In this document: positions 1-10,930 of the stretch, piece after piece
Layout of the letters: each line of letters opens with the position of its first letter
How positions within the stretch are numbered: the stretch's first letter is position 1
Assembly (NCBI GenBank): GCA_025642075.2
Contig: JAODUO010000579.1
Location: 117,001 to 181,000 of the forward strand
DNA: 64,000 nt
Direction of reading: 5' to 3'
Source: Ridgeia piscesae
Lineage: Eukaryota > Annelida > Polychaeta > Sabellida > Siboglinidae
Program-made: the position numbers and the translations under genes
The notes under the pieces: model-generated
Seen by the model: only the letters and a program-made list of their open reading frames with translations
Database searches by the model: none
Told to the model about the DNA's origin: nothing

Positions 1-484
1 GGGTCCTTGATGTCACTAATGAAATTGGGCTGTGACTGATGCCACACCACAGGCTTAAGTGACAGCCTGCAGGAAATGTATAGCGATATTAACAACCGTT
101 TCTGCAGGGCTTAGTCACTGCTACTTTAGTAGTCATTGTGTTGTCTATTCAGCCAGTGATATCTTCTGTCCATCAGCCCAACGTTTTGTGTTTTAATTCA
201 TTTTATGTTTTAATTTGTGTTGTGTTTTAATTCATTTTGTGTTGTAATAAAATACTTTGATGTAATATTTCAATTTGTAAAATTTTCCAGTATGGATAAA
301 ATATTCTTCAATTAAACGCTATGGTATTAATAAGTGGCACTGGTTCAATGTTAAACATTTAACTAGATTTTTAATATATAACAATGTTGACAAAATAATG
401 TGTACTTTCTTAGCAATTATTCCATTCTTCTAATATTTCTCCCTCTGCTTTTAATCACGTATTCATTTATACAGCTCAGTGAAC

Positions 485-610
485 TATGGCAGTGTGGAGT
501 GACCAAAACTGCCCATTTTTAAAACAGCAGGAGGATTTGAACTCAAATTCTGCCTGGGAGTCTACTGGGTCCTTAAAGTCCTGACAACGTGAAGTCACAA
601 CAGTGTCATG
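485..610 (-). mobile_element. Degenerate tRNA-like (SINE-type) fragment
   Basis: On the minus strand GAGTTCAAATCC near 545-560 resembles a RNA polymerase III B box (GGTTCRANNCC) at the end of a tRNA-like 3' half. No clear A box or tail is visible, so this is at most a decayed SINE head. It could be chance. Confidence 0.22.
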
Positions 611-1019
611 AGTCTTGTGACCAATAAACCAATGACCTGTAATTTGAACCTAATTTTATCAGTTCATCCTTAATAATATTTAAATCTAGAATAACTCTCC
701 ACCACATGGAAATCACCTGAAACCTGTAGATTTAAAAAAAACTGTATTTCTATCCTAAACTTTCAGCATTTCCTTGTCCTGATCATGTTTTCTGCATGTC
801 TGTTTTTGTGATTCACTACTTTATTTTTGTTCCTCTGAGTTTGTATGCCTGCTGGTACTTATGCGGTGAAGATCTGTATTCATAGGACCATTGTCTGCAG
901 AAGATTAAAATTGATACTTTCACAACAGTGCCCAGCACTGGCACTATGGCAGTGCCGGATGATCACGAGCTGCACCAAAGCACCATTCCATCCATCCGGA
1001 CTAGTGGTGCCTTAATGCA

Positions 1020-1345
1020 TGAGAACACTGCCTCGGGCGCGGCGGATCAATTATTTTAATAACAGCATTATCCGGCTGGATTAGTACGGCAATACACAAA
1101 ATTATGCGAGGCAATTGTCCGAACTGTGTGCGCCGCCATCAATAAGCGGCCACCTAGTGGGACGCGCCAGCGGCAAATGTGTCCAACGTGACTGGCAAAT
1201 TTACAATGTAATTATCGCGAAGTGCACACAATGCACCACGCTTCGCCTAATCACTGTAACAGGTCTATTACGTCCGGGCCACACGCTCACAGACACACAA
1301 CACGAGAGTTATGGCCAGCACATGGCCAGCTGCCTTCCTCCAAAT
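1020..1345. promoter_or_regulatory. CpG-rich island, candidate intronic regulatory element
   Basis: About 23 CpGs fall within roughly 300 bp, while the 900 bp to the left have only a handful. The island mixes homeodomain-like AATTA/TTATT cores with GC-rich blocks and contains a CTCF-like site at 1146-1162. A 77-codon open frame crosses it but has no splice context and no recognisable protein features. The call as a regulatory element is inferred from composition only; an old transposon remnant is the main alternative. Confidence 0.3.
1146..1162 (-). promoter_or_regulatory. CTCF-like motif
   Basis: The minus strand reads CCCACTAGGTGGCCGC, matching the CTCF core CCASYAGRKGGCRS at nearly all positions. 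It lies inside the CpG-rich island. Confidence 0.35.
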
Positions 1346-1520
1346 TAGATCAACTTTATTAAAGATTTAAAGAGACACATCAACAGAATGGAGTTTCCCA
1401 CAAGGCTCCCCGAGGCCCCCCACACTGTTTCTGTTAGCTTGCCCACCCTATGGGAAAACCCACCCAGATTACATGCTATAAACATGACAGAAGCCTGGGG
1501 AAAAGAAATTACTTTGCCTC

Positions 1521-2553
1521 ACATCCACATCACTCTACTGACTCTAACATCCACATCACTCTACTGACTCTAACATCCACATCACTCTACTGACTCTAAC
1601 ATCCACATCCCTCTACCAGCTCTAAATTCCACATCACTCTACTGACTCTAACATCCACATCACTCTACCGACTCTAACATCCACATCACTCTATTGACTC
1701 TAACATCCACATCCCTGTACTGACTCTAACATCCACATCTCTCTACTGACTCTAACATCCACATCACTCTACTGACTCTAACATCCACATCCCTGTACTG
1801 ACTCTAACATCCACATCCCTGTACTGACTCTAACATCCACATCTCTCTACTGACTCTAACATCCACATCACTCTACTGACTCTAACATCCACATCCCTGT
1901 ACTGACTCTAACATCCACATCACTCCACTGACTCTAACATCCACATCCCTCTACCGACTCTAACATCCACATCCCTCCACCGACTCTAACATCCACATCC
2001 CTCTACCGACTCTAACATCCACATCCCTCCACCGACTCTAACATCCACATCCCTCCACCGACTCTAACATCCACATCCCTCTACCGACTCTAACATCCAC
2101 ATCCCTCTACCGACTCTAACATCCACATCCCTCCACCGACTCTAACATCCACATCCATCCACCGACTCTAACATCCACATCCCTCCACCGACTCTAACAT
2201 CCACATCCCTCCACCGACTCTAACATCTGCATCCCTCTACCGACTCTAACATCCACATCCCTCTACCGACTCTCAACATCCACATCCTTCCACCAACTCT
2301 AACATCCACATCCTTCCACCGACTCTAACATCCGCATCCCTCTACCGACTCTAACATCCACATCCCTCCACCGACTCTAACATCCACATCCCTCCACCGA
2401 CTCTAACATCCACATCCCTCCACCGACTCTAACATCCACATCCCTCCACCGACTCTAACATCCACATCCCTCCACCGACTCTAACATCCACATCCCTCCA
2501 CCGACTCTAACATCCACATCCTTCCACTGACTCTAACATCCGCATCCCTCTGC
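1521..2553. repeat. 26-bp minisatellite, about 40 copies
   Basis: The unit is about 26 bp, built on GACTCTAACATCCACATC plus a variable tail. Copies near the left end mostly carry CACTCTACT, while later copies carry CCCTCCACC or CCCTCTACC. The array is therefore ordered into variant blocks, as expected from local unequal exchange. It lies in the intron after the 33-nt exon. Confidence 0.95.
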
Positions 2554-2749
2554 ACCTATTCTCTCATTTGTAAGTTTGTTGTTCTTCCAATCTCTGTTGT
2601 TTTGTTGTTGTAATAAACAATTTGCACCAATTTTATGTATTTTTAACTTCTCATGCAATACACATAAACTAGATGCAAGTAGATTATGTTATGAGTTATT
2701 GCCATAACGCACACATTTATTAATGAGGTATTATTAATTTACTAAGCAT

Positions 2750-3480
2750 TACCATAATATTCCTCACCTTCTCTTTAACATACTGAAGCAATATTTATGC
2801 ATCACCTACGCCAAATTACACCAGACGGAAATTTACAATGCACAATGAAACAATAAAACAAACCTAAACTGCCTTTTACAGCATTCTACTCCCTAATTAT
2901 AGGATGGCTAGTCACCACATCTCAAATCTAATTATCCTACTTAATTTATAGAACATTTACAGATTCAAGCCTTAAGGCCACATGCAAATCACACTAATTT
3001 AAACATAGGAAATTAGATATGATAAATCACACAAATCTCATGTATCTATGCTTTCGCATCAAAGCATTGACCGCAAACACCAAATCAATAACAGAGACTT
3101 CGAAACTACTTCAGATATGCCACCGTTTTCGATAATTCTACCGTGATTAAAATACATTACCAAAGCCAACGTGATTTATAATGCTCCAACCTCCTCTAGC
3201 TCAGTAATACACAAGCGATACGCAAATCTAATTCCATAATTCATCGTGATCCTAAAATGGTTTTCAGCAATTTCGACAAGAATTACCAGTATTAATAACG
3301 GCTGCCATATTGAATCATATGACTATGATGAGATTACTGAGACAGGGTGCGGCAAACCACGTTATCCAGTTCAAAGCGCGATTATGACATCAACGCAACT
3401 CAATTAGGTGACGACATGATTGCCTAGAAACGGAAGTTAACTTGATTTTGTCATCAATTATGGTTAAGTTCTGCACAGGC
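2750..3480. promoter_or_regulatory. AT-rich stretch with scattered CpGs, possible regulatory DNA
   Basis: This is non-repetitive sequence rich in TAAT/ATTA cores. It has unusually many CpGs for an AT-rich area, for example in TTTCGATAATTC, AAAGCGCGATTATG and GGTGACGACATG. There is no coding frame or splice signal. Its role is inferred only from composition. Confidence 0.2.
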
Positions 3481-3763
3481 ACAGTCGGATGACATTTCTG
3501 TTGTTGATGGTATCTGGGCTGAATTGAAATGATCACACACAGATACGTCTTGCATGTAAACAAACCCCCTTATTTACACAGTGTAAACATTGACAGGACA
3601 CAGGACGAATTAGTTTACAACTTTGTGTATTTCAATAACGTAGCCATGCAAGTATTTTTTAATGAAAACACATTTGGAACTCTTTAAAGGGTAACAATAG
3701 GGAACTGTTTGCCTACATTTAGAAGTATTAAAGACCCTAAATGTTTGCAACAACAATCAAAAC

Positions 3764-3806
3764 TGTTATGCCAGTAGTTTACCAGAAAAACCTTGTTGAA
3801 GACACA
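3764..3806. repeat. Dispersed repeat family A, copy 1
   Basis: The segment TTATGCCAGTAGTTTACCAG and the following CCTTGTTGAAGAC recur with few changes at 33209-33249. Flanks are dissimilar, so this is a short shared piece of an unknown interspersed repeat. Confidence 0.45.
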
Positions 3807-4688
3807 TTGAATGGGCGATGCTCATGGAAATGCTGACATCACAATGTCATGTCCCTAACCTAGTCTTACCAGTTAGAGAAGCATTGTAATAGCTGTTCAT
3901 GCTTGTAAACATGTTACTCAATTTCTGAATTGACTGGAACATGAGGAGCCAATATATTAGTCTGGAGAACTCATAAACTTGTCAACCAAACCTGGCAACA
4001 TGCCACAGCCAATGTCACAGCTCATGACAAAGCCACTCCCCATGAGAAAGAGACCTTACACTTTTTATTAGAATCTTCAACATTCACACAACATTCAGAG
4101 TTAACTAGCGATGTAAACCTAACAATTGTAGTTGCATTTGTATTAACTGGTTAGGTTCGTATCATAAAAATAAGCTTTTTACTTCCATTTAAAAGCTGTA
4201 AGTCAAAGTGAGGTTTCAGCACAATTTGAAAAAAATAAAACCACACCTGACTTTATATATATGCAAAAGGGATTGGTTCTGACAAGAATGAGCTACTTAA
4301 AGAATCCTAACATTTTCATTTTCCCACTTGTTTCAGCCATGTTATTTCATGAATAAATTTACTTTTATTTGTTTTATTTTGCAACAACTCAATTACAGTT
4401 CTTCAAATGTCATCCATAACATAAACCAAACTTTAAAAGTGAATTGCTTACTTAACCCCTAGAGTGAAGGTAATTAAAGTAAATAACCTATTCAACAATG
4501 TACAATCCCCCCAAATACTCTTTAAAAAATTAAATAACCCTTTGGTAAAATAAATACACACACTACTAGCCATAAACCATGGCATGGCAGTCAAATGAAC
4601 ACGCTAAATTAATCAGATAGATAAATTATTTATGAAGCCACTATCAGTTGTCATTCGCCACCTCCCAGGACGGTGCAGGAGCAGGCAG

Positions 4689-4723
4689 TGTCACTTGTGG
4701 CGGCCGACGGTCCCTTTAAGTGA
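4689..4723 (+). repeat. 35-bp CpG-rich dispersed motif, copy 1
   Basis: This 35-bp motif begins TGTCACTTGTGGCGG and ends CCCTTTAAGTGA, with CACTT and AAGTG as short inverted ends. It matches 32 of 35 positions with the copy at 18574-18608 (opposite orientation) and is also close to the copy at 31337-31371. The flanks do not align well. Confidence 0.65.
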
Positions 4724-5846
4724 GTCAGCCACTCCACATCCACAGTGAGTGGGCAGTTTGTCATCAGCTCTGACTGTGGCTGCCTCACTACAGTGTTAGC
4801 ACCTGGACGACTTCCCGAATCCTTTTAACTGGGCTCCACACAACCCCAGGGTATCTAGGAGGGTATGGACCACTTGCCAACTAAACCCTGGCTAACCACG
4901 GAAGTAAAACATACCTGGGGCTTTGATATAATTACAGGGTGGCTTAAGTACACACTATTAGGCATTTCTGGGGTACAAAGGGTAAATCACCAGGGGGTAA
5001 TATATGACTTCAGGGGGATATTTACACCAGGCCCACTGGTACAAATGTTCTATATTTAACGTACCTGTAAGATCACACTTAAAGGGTTGTATTACAACAT
5101 TAGAAATTGTGTACGACTTAAAAACAAAATAAAAAATTTGTATTTTAAAACTTGTTATTTATTAGAGTGGTGCCCTGGGTGGGGACCCCAAAAGTGTTAC
5201 CAACACTTTTGGGGCAATAAAATGTGGGTAGAATAAAATAACTCTTCCAATTAATACAAATATGAGTTCATCAAAACAGTCTACCCTCCCAACTCACCCA
5301 GCCTACAACCCCACCCCAGTAACTCCTGGGGGGTAATAGTACCCCCCCCCCCAATATAGACTTCACTCCTGGCAGCAGTATCTGAACCAGCAATCCAATC
5401 TTCATACCTGTTATAACATACTCTAAGTGATTGGGCCTGATAAGCTGGACATGGTTGGTCATTATGTCTGGCCAGTGCCAGGGAGTAGTGGCCAGCTGGG
5501 GGCTAAGGGGGGGTCTAATTACAATTAGCCGAGTGGAACATCAATTAATTATGAACTCTGAATAAATACCTTTTATAAATTTATATAAAATAATTATTTA
5601 AAACTGGTGAATCTGGGTGATTACAACCTTGATTTAAGGGTCAATATCATGAACAAGAGTTGAGCAGGGGAGAGAGTTTCCTAAGTTCACAGCTCCTGTG
5701 AACATGTAGGACACCAAACACAGAGACAGGCAGCTTGTTCAACATAACAGACCAAACCAAAGATATGACAAACATACAGAAACATAAAACACAACACTGG
5801 TAGTGTTTCACCTGCAAGTAACTGTAAATACGATACAACAGCTTAC

Positions 5847-5879
5847 CTTTGACGATTCAGCCTCAGATTCACTGTCACA
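5847..5879 (-). CDS. AUTS2-like protein, 33-nt microexon (CDSESEAESSK)
   Basis: This is an internal exon of 33 nt encoding CDSESEAESSK, phase 0 at both ends. The acceptor is GTCTTTTGTAG (AG at 5880-5881) and the donor is AAAG|GTAAGC (GT at 5846-5845). It is only 11 codons long and is supported by both splice sites and by what it encodes. Placed after the preceding exon it gives GQGYL-CDSESEAESSK, which resembles the [10 protein letters not shown] stretch I recall from vertebrate AUTS2 and FBRSL1. In that family the segment is an acidic Ser-rich, probably disordered N-terminal region; no enzymatic role is implied. Skipping it would keep the reading frame, so alternative use is plausible. The next exon downstream is not in the window. 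Confidence 0.72.
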
Positions 5880-6229
5880 CTACAAAAGACAAGACATTTC
5901 ATAAAAAAATTATTCCCTGTTGAACCACAAGCCTTCGTTACTTACTGAACAAACATATACCTCTAGAAATAAACTATGGTTGTTTTTATACAGCAATAAA
6001 ATCGCCATATGCAATTTGATTTTTACAGATGTATTGGTAACATTTCTGCATCACTGAAACTTAAAACTGGAGTAAAATAATGTTACATGTTGTTTACGTC
6101 ACATTTACTGGGCCAGGCCATACATGGCAGAAGACAAGAGGGTGTGCACTAGTGAGATGTATGTGTTACTAATGGCACCATGGCTCTAATAACCTAACTC
6201 CACACCACCATCTGTCGGTGTCTGATCGA

Positions 6230-6600
6230 TCCACTGCAGCCACTGTGAGTTACCAGCAATTTACCTCCTCGCTGCTAACTTGTGAATAATTAACCAGATT
6301 CCTAACGAAGCAACACGTATTGATTGTGCGCGAGATGCCGCCGCTGTCGTCCTGCGTCTGTACCGTGATCCCAAGCTGCGTATTTGTTTGCTCAATTTCG
6401 GCGTATTCCCATAATGCCCGCGCAGATAATACCACGGAGGTAATCTTGTGGGATTTGATTGATCCACACTGTGAGAGATGTCGGCAATATTGGACTCTGG
6501 CTAACTAGGATCACTTCCTTCACGAACCTTCGCCAGCTAATTACATATTGACAGGAAGGAATACTTGGTGCTGCTTTATTCAATCGCTTCTTTGGTGATC
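6230..6600. promoter_or_regulatory. CpG-bearing island, candidate regulatory element
   Basis: This is a non-repetitive stretch with many more CpGs than its flanks, for example TGTGCGCGAGATGCCGCCGC near 6330. It also has several TAATTA-type cores. Short overlapping frames are open on both strands, which is typical of GC-richer noncoding DNA and not of one gene. Function is inferred only. Confidence 0.27.
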
Positions 6601-7169
6601 AGCGAAAGTGGAAAATCTCCCAAGATGCTTGTGACCTTTCATTAATGTGACCACAGTTTGGCAAGGCACAGTGCGTGGGGCAGGAGCGTGAGACATAATG
6701 AATGCCTTGTGGGAACCACAGGACTCAGGCGGTTCAAGACATAAAACCTGACGTCTGTTTATTTTTCCAAGCCAAATAAACGTGATGGATGTCTGAATTC
6801 TGAATAATCTGAATCATTGCAAAATACACCAAGTAGGAAATGGAGCAGGATTACATTTTATTTTACCATACATTTTATAAGTAGAAAACATGACACAACC
6901 AGTCAACAGTTCTTAATGATGTCACCAGATGAACAGACTCCCAAGTTTTGTACCAATGTTTGAGTTCTTCTTGTAAATGCCCACAATAACGTTGTTCATT
7001 ATTCTGGCTTTAAATGTAGAGAATGATTCCTAACTCAGTGAGTTCACGACACGTTTTACTGTTTCCCTGTGTGGCAGTTGTCTCCCTTTGTAGAGAAACC
7101 AGATAGAAGGGCCTACACTTAGTCTCTTCCTTCTTTTGCCCTAGTTTTGACACAAAGTGGCCACACCAG

Positions 7170-7250
7170 AAAATACCACCGCCTGGTCAGCACCAGGGTA
7201 CGAACCCTGGCTCCTTTGGCTGACACACCAGCACCCTACTCCACACCCCA
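7170..7250 (-). mobile_element. tRNA-like SINE fragment
   Basis: On the minus strand GTGTCAGCCAAAGGAGCCAG is followed by GGTTCGTACCCTGG, a good pol III B-box-like sequence in a tRNA-like arm. The anticodon-arm spacing looks tRNA-derived, but the acceptor stem is not intact, so this is a decayed SINE and not a tRNA gene. Confidence 0.35.
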
Positions 7251-7889
7251 TGTGTCACATAGCTTAAACTGACCACACAAAACCATTACTAAAACTGAGA
7301 AACCAACATTGTAATTACATACCAGTGCTGGTTCAGTGATTACTCAGTCATACGGAACCAATCATACAGGTGTGCTTTCTTACGACACACAATGCACTGA
7401 ACCTTGTAGTCTTGCTATCAGTGCGTAGGAATAATGAATTCACCAGTTTCTTAACAGAACACGTTCTTGGAATAGGTAAACACATGTTGTAAACCACACC
7501 ACCACTATAAATAACCATGCCGCAGTAATCAGGTAAAAACAGTAATGACAGCCCACACAGCTCAGAACAGTAGCACCTTGCAAATGAGCCACACCAATAC
7601 ACACCATTTACCAACATGTATAGCACATTTCTGCAGTCAATCCACACCACCTCAAAGACAACTGTGGTCTGTGCTGTAACATGAGCCATACGTGAGCCTT
7701 ACATGAGCACTATCTCCAGTCACACGTGTCTGCTGCAGCACTGGAGCATTCAACGGAACCGAAGCAGAATCCTGCACATCAAGGTAAACTCCTACCGTCC
7801 ACCGCCAGACCAACCACACCAATACCCGCATCAAAGCCCCTAGACACTTGATCCCGAGCAAACGGCAATACATATATTTACACACACGC

Positions 7890-8200
7890 GGTGGGAGTTA
7901 AACCACGCCCCCTCTGGTGGCCCGGAATGCCAACGATACAAACGGAACAATGTCTGTACCGTGGCATGAATTCAGTGAGAAGCAGCCAGCGTGATCCGTC
8001 AAGCACCTGTGGTGGTGTTTTTGCCTCGTTCGCCTCAGCGGGAATGCCAACTGTTGTGGCAAGCAACTTGATAAATCATCTCCTCCAGAGAGCAGCCAAC
8101 CTTGTCGAAACAGCCTTGATTGCCTACACGCCAGAGCCCACTTAACCTCCTCCAGAGGCTGGCCATCCATCATCCTGCAGCAGGCAACAAAGCCATCCAC
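7890..8200. promoter_or_regulatory. CpG-bearing island with GGAATGCCAAC repeats
   Basis: This unique sequence has raised CpG density and two copies of GGAATGCCAAC (near 7924 and 8041). It begins with a strong CTCF-like site. Frames of 84 and 100 codons are open on opposite strands without splice support. It is a candidate regulatory or boundary element by inference. Confidence 0.27.
7904..7922 (-). promoter_or_regulatory. CTCF-like motif (best in the window)
   Basis: The minus strand reads GGCCACCAGAGGGGGCGTG, an essentially consensus CTCF core (CCACCAGAGGGGGC). CTCF is conserved in most bilaterians. Binding here is not shown. Confidence 0.48.
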
Positions 8201-9120
8201 AGAGATTCCATATCAACAGTGCTCCACAATATGCACACTGAATTCTACTCTACTGTTGGGGGATGTCTCATGGACTACCCCCTAGGGTTTACCACCCCCA
8301 CATCCTAGCCATGTGACACACCAGAGCGGAAGAGCTCAATTCAACATCACTGATATGACGTTTGTTCCTCATTTGCCTTTGGAGAGCAGAAGCAATACAT
8401 CTTGTTTACTGTATACAGTGACAATGTAACACACAGGAAAAGAGGTCGACATTTGACAACAGTGAAGAGGTTTCACTCAAGCGGCAAGATCTAAGGTAAA
8501 TGCTCAAAATCAATGAGACACAATCATACAATGCTGATGAGTGATGGTGTGTGTTACCACGGTGCACCCATGCATGATCCCGGGCTTGCCAATCACTCGG
8601 CATATCTAAGTTCCTAGCTGCTTTTCAATTTCTGTTTCCACTTAGCTCATAAATAGCAGTCGTTCCACGTGGCCGCACACGCAAAAAGCCACTTGAGACT
8701 GGGCCTACAGAAACATCAGCTTCTGGCTGCCAAGTCAGGCCTTTGGCAGGTGCAAGACTTCTCTCTGATGTCAGCTGGTGTAAACTACACAGACACAGCA
8801 CAGCACAGTACCAGGCATATAGGCGCAGACAGCACCATTCACACAGACATAAGTTCTCTCCATGTGATGTGTAAACATTGATGAATACATCCTGCAGCTG
8901 GTCAGGGTTCACACAGACGCCATGTTTTTCATGGGGAGTGGGCTGTGCCTCTCATCTTCCTTCATCCCTATATTTGTAGCCACAATGTATCCTGGATCTC
9001 TGTTCTCATAAGTCGACTGTGTTGCCTCACCCTATCTGCCCATTGCTCTCTCTTTGTACCTCCACTACAACCCCTCCCCCTCCCAATTATATCCTCCTGT
9101 CTCTGTTCTGATGACTCCTC

Positions 9121-9238
9121 TCTCTGTCTCTGTCTCTGCTCTCTGCCTCTGCCTCTGCCTCTGCCTCTGCCTCTGCCTCTGCCTCTGCCTCTGCCTCTGC
9201 CTCTGCCTCTGCCTCTGCCTCTGCCTCTGCCTCTGTCT
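9121..9238. repeat. (CTCTGC)n hexamer array
   Basis: About 17 nearly perfect TCTGCC units are flanked by CTCTGT variants. The hexamer period keeps frames open on both strands and creates artificial Arg-Gly and Leu-Pro runs that are not proteins. Confidence 0.95.
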
Positions 9239-9863
9239 ATGTCATCTAATATTCTTATCAACTCATAAGACTGATTTTCTTCTTTCACATAAATTGCGTT
9301 TGTCATCAGTGATCTTGCCTGCTGAAGACAAAGATGCACCATCAATTTCACTGGTGTCTCATGGAAATAATGTCCTCACGATGCACAGCCAGACATTTAC
9401 ATTTACAAAAAGTTCTTTAAATTTAACAATTAATTCCGTCTAATGATGGCTTTTCCTTTGCATCTGAGTTCATTATCTCAGAGAAATAACCACCAGGTAT
9501 CTGTAGATACCTCTTCCAACCAACATAATCAGTCGATAACTGATAACTATACAGTAGAGCAAAGACACCAACCACGCCATGTCCAGGCAAGTCGAAGCAC
9601 ATCACTGTTGAAACTGGCTCAGTGCAGGAGACACTGAGCCAGCTGAAGACGTCATTGTCTAAACAAGTGAATGTGAACGAAAGGCCACGAGACTGAAGTC
9701 CTTGACAAATACAGCAGCTGCCTGTGACTTGAGCGCCACTCGTCAACCGATGACTTACAAAGCGACCAATCGACATGGCCCGCATCGGCAGGCACTTGAC
9801 TTCAACAACGCAAGGTCGAGTTGAGTTACTGTAGCAACGGCACAAAGACGCTCTCGCACTCAA

Positions 9864-9879
9864 GAGCCCTCTAGTGGTT
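9864..9879 (-). promoter_or_regulatory. CTCF-like motif
   Basis: The minus strand reads GAACCACTAGAGGGCTC, matching the CTCF core CCACTAGAGGGC. Confidence 0.38.
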
Positions 9880-9978
9880 CTCAAAGGCACCGGTGATGAT
9901 GCTTTTGAAGTTTGCAAATAAGGCGTACATGACAAACAGACGCTGGACAAGTCTGCAGGAACGCCCTGTTCTCTAATC

Positions 9979-9997
9979 CGACACCAGGTGGCAGATG
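9979..9997 (+). promoter_or_regulatory. CTCF-like motif
   Basis: The plus strand reads CGACACCAGGTGGCAGATG, matching the CTCF core CCACCAGGTGGCAG closely. It is oriented opposite to the site about 115 bp away. Confidence 0.38.
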
Positions 9998-10358
9998 GTG
10001 GCAAAATATCATAAATAAACTCACGCATGTAACAAGATAATTTCGTTCCTGCAAAAATATCAGAAATCCAGTGGAGAGATACAAGAGTGCAAGGGGGGGA
10101 TACTGAATCTTTAAATTAGTTCATTATTAAAATTGCCAACCAACACATTCACTAAACTTGCTAGAAAACTATAAGGTGAAGAACCAAGGTTAAACAAGTC
10201 AATCCTCCAACCGATGACAACTTAATCATAATTTGAAGCAGACAATTTAGAGAAAAATGGGAAACATCAAACTAAAAACCGCTAAAACTATGCTAAAATC
10301 TTCTCTTTTTATTTCCCAATGATAGACCACTAAATTGCACAAACACAGTGATACTTAC

Positions 10359-10406
10359 CAAATAACCTTGCCCAGAGCTTGAATTTACACTGGAGTGAGT
10401 GCTTGT
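10359..10406 (-). CDS. AUTS2-like protein, 48-nt microexon (TSTHSSVNSSSGQGYL)
   Basis: This internal exon of 48 nt encodes TSTHSSVNSSSGQGYL, phase 0 to phase 0. The acceptor is TTTGTCTTTCAG (AG at 10407-10408) and the donor is TTTG|GTAAGT (GT at 10358-10357), both strong. It follows the 159-nt exon ending in KERLSD and precedes the 33-nt exon starting CDSESE. Joined, they read ERLSD-TSTHSSVNSSSGQGYL-CDSESE, parallel to [24 protein letters not shown] as I recall it from human AUTS2. It is a Ser/Thr-rich, probably disordered linker that may be phosphorylated; no domain is visible. A TAA repeat sits just upstream of the acceptor, see separate entry. Skipping would preserve the frame. Confidence 0.85.
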
Positions 10407-10425
10407 CTGAAAGACAAACATTTAA

Positions 10426-10443
10426 TATTATTATTATTATTAA

Positions 10444-10496
<53 letters not shown>
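10426..10496. repeat. (ATT/TAA)n microsatellite beside a splice acceptor
   Basis: About 23 TAA units, with one interruption, run on the transcript strand and end about 20 nt before the acceptor of the 48-nt exon. The array therefore occupies the usual branch-point zone. Confidence 0.95.
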
Positions 10497-10497
<1 letters not shown>

Positions 10498-10764
10498 GCA
10501 CTTTTGTAACTCTGTTCTGATAACATTAAAGTGATAATATGTTTACAGGTGTCGTATTTGATGGTATCGAAACAGGTTTTATATGTGCATATATTAGGCT
10601 ACTGATATATTATTATGTTTATAATTACAATACTAGTTTTCTGAAGTATCTGTGTTGTTTCAGACTTTCATTAAATGCAATTTGGCGTGCAGAATCCATT
10701 TGACACACTTGTCCCAGTAAGGAACCGAGTTGAGCTGCACAGGAAGTGTGGTTTGCATCCTTGT

Positions 10765-10930
10765 GCTGCCGCATGGTGGCTTAGTGCTGGTCTGACCGCT
10801 TTGTCAAAACATGAAGGCAATGTTGTTCATACTACGTTGCCTGTGTGACTGTCTTTCGGAAGAGTCACTATAAGTCACTAGTACTTTCTACCTAGTGTTT
10901 GGGCCATGGGAAGGCCAGGCTGGATCCCAC
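10765..10930 (+). mobile_element. Degenerate SINE-like block
   Basis: An A-box-like TGGCTTAGTGCTGG near 10776 is followed by GTTGTTCATACTACG, then GTCTTTCGGAAGAGTCACTA and TACCTAGTGTTTGGGCCATG. The middle part resembles the CTTTCGGATGGGAC-type block I associate with conserved central domains of several invertebrate tRNA-SINEs. No target-site duplication or tail is clear. Family assignment is tentative. Confidence 0.42.

Larger units (their letters stand above)
1..5846 (-). other. Intron downstream of the 33-nt exon (runs off the left edge)
   Basis: This is the start of the intron that follows the 33-nt exon; its donor is GTAAGC. No further exon of the gene is convincing here. The stretch holds a tRNA-like fragment near 0.5 kb, a CpG-rich island at 1.0-1.35 kb and the 26-bp minisatellite at 1.5-2.55 kb. 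It also holds an AT-rich stretch with scattered CpGs at 2.75-3.48 kb, one copy each of two dispersed repeats (3.76 and 4.69 kb) and a C10-type homopolymer near 5.34 kb. The short open frames here have no protein-like features and no splice signals that fit. Confidence 0.6.
9640..10060. promoter_or_regulatory. CpG-bearing island next to the 48-nt exon
   Basis: This is non-repetitive sequence with frequent CpGs, two CTCF-like motifs (9864-9879 and 9979-9997) and an RFX-like GTAGCAACGG near 9831. It lies about 300 bp downstream of the 48-nt exon in transcript direction. A 201-codon minus frame overlaps it but lacks fitting splice sites. Regulatory role is inferred. Confidence 0.28.
5880..10358 (-). 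other. Intron between the 48-nt and 33-nt exons (4.5 kb)
   Basis: This intron is bounded by GTAAGT on its 5' side and TTTTGTAG on its 3' side. It contains three CpG-bearing islands (6.23-6.60, 7.89-8.20 and 9.64-10.06 kb), three CTCF-like motifs, a tRNA-like fragment near 7.2 kb and a TCTGCC hexamer array at 9.12-9.24 kb. A 113-codon minus-strand frame at 7348-7689 has no fitting splice sites or recognisable domain, and I treat it as chance. Confidence 0.7.

Noticed and set aside
5941..5995. 17-nt microexon between TTTATTTCTAG and GTAAGTAAC
   Set aside because: A 17-nt insert would break the frame just before the 33-nt exon; splice-like signals are common by chance in AT-rich DNA.
7348..7689. 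113-codon minus-strand frame
   Set aside because: Cys-rich with no recognisable domain; no fitting splice sites. Chance frame.
8968..9351. Arg-Gly-rich protein resembling an RGG-box RNA-binding protein
   Set aside because: It is the translation of the CTCTGC hexamer array.
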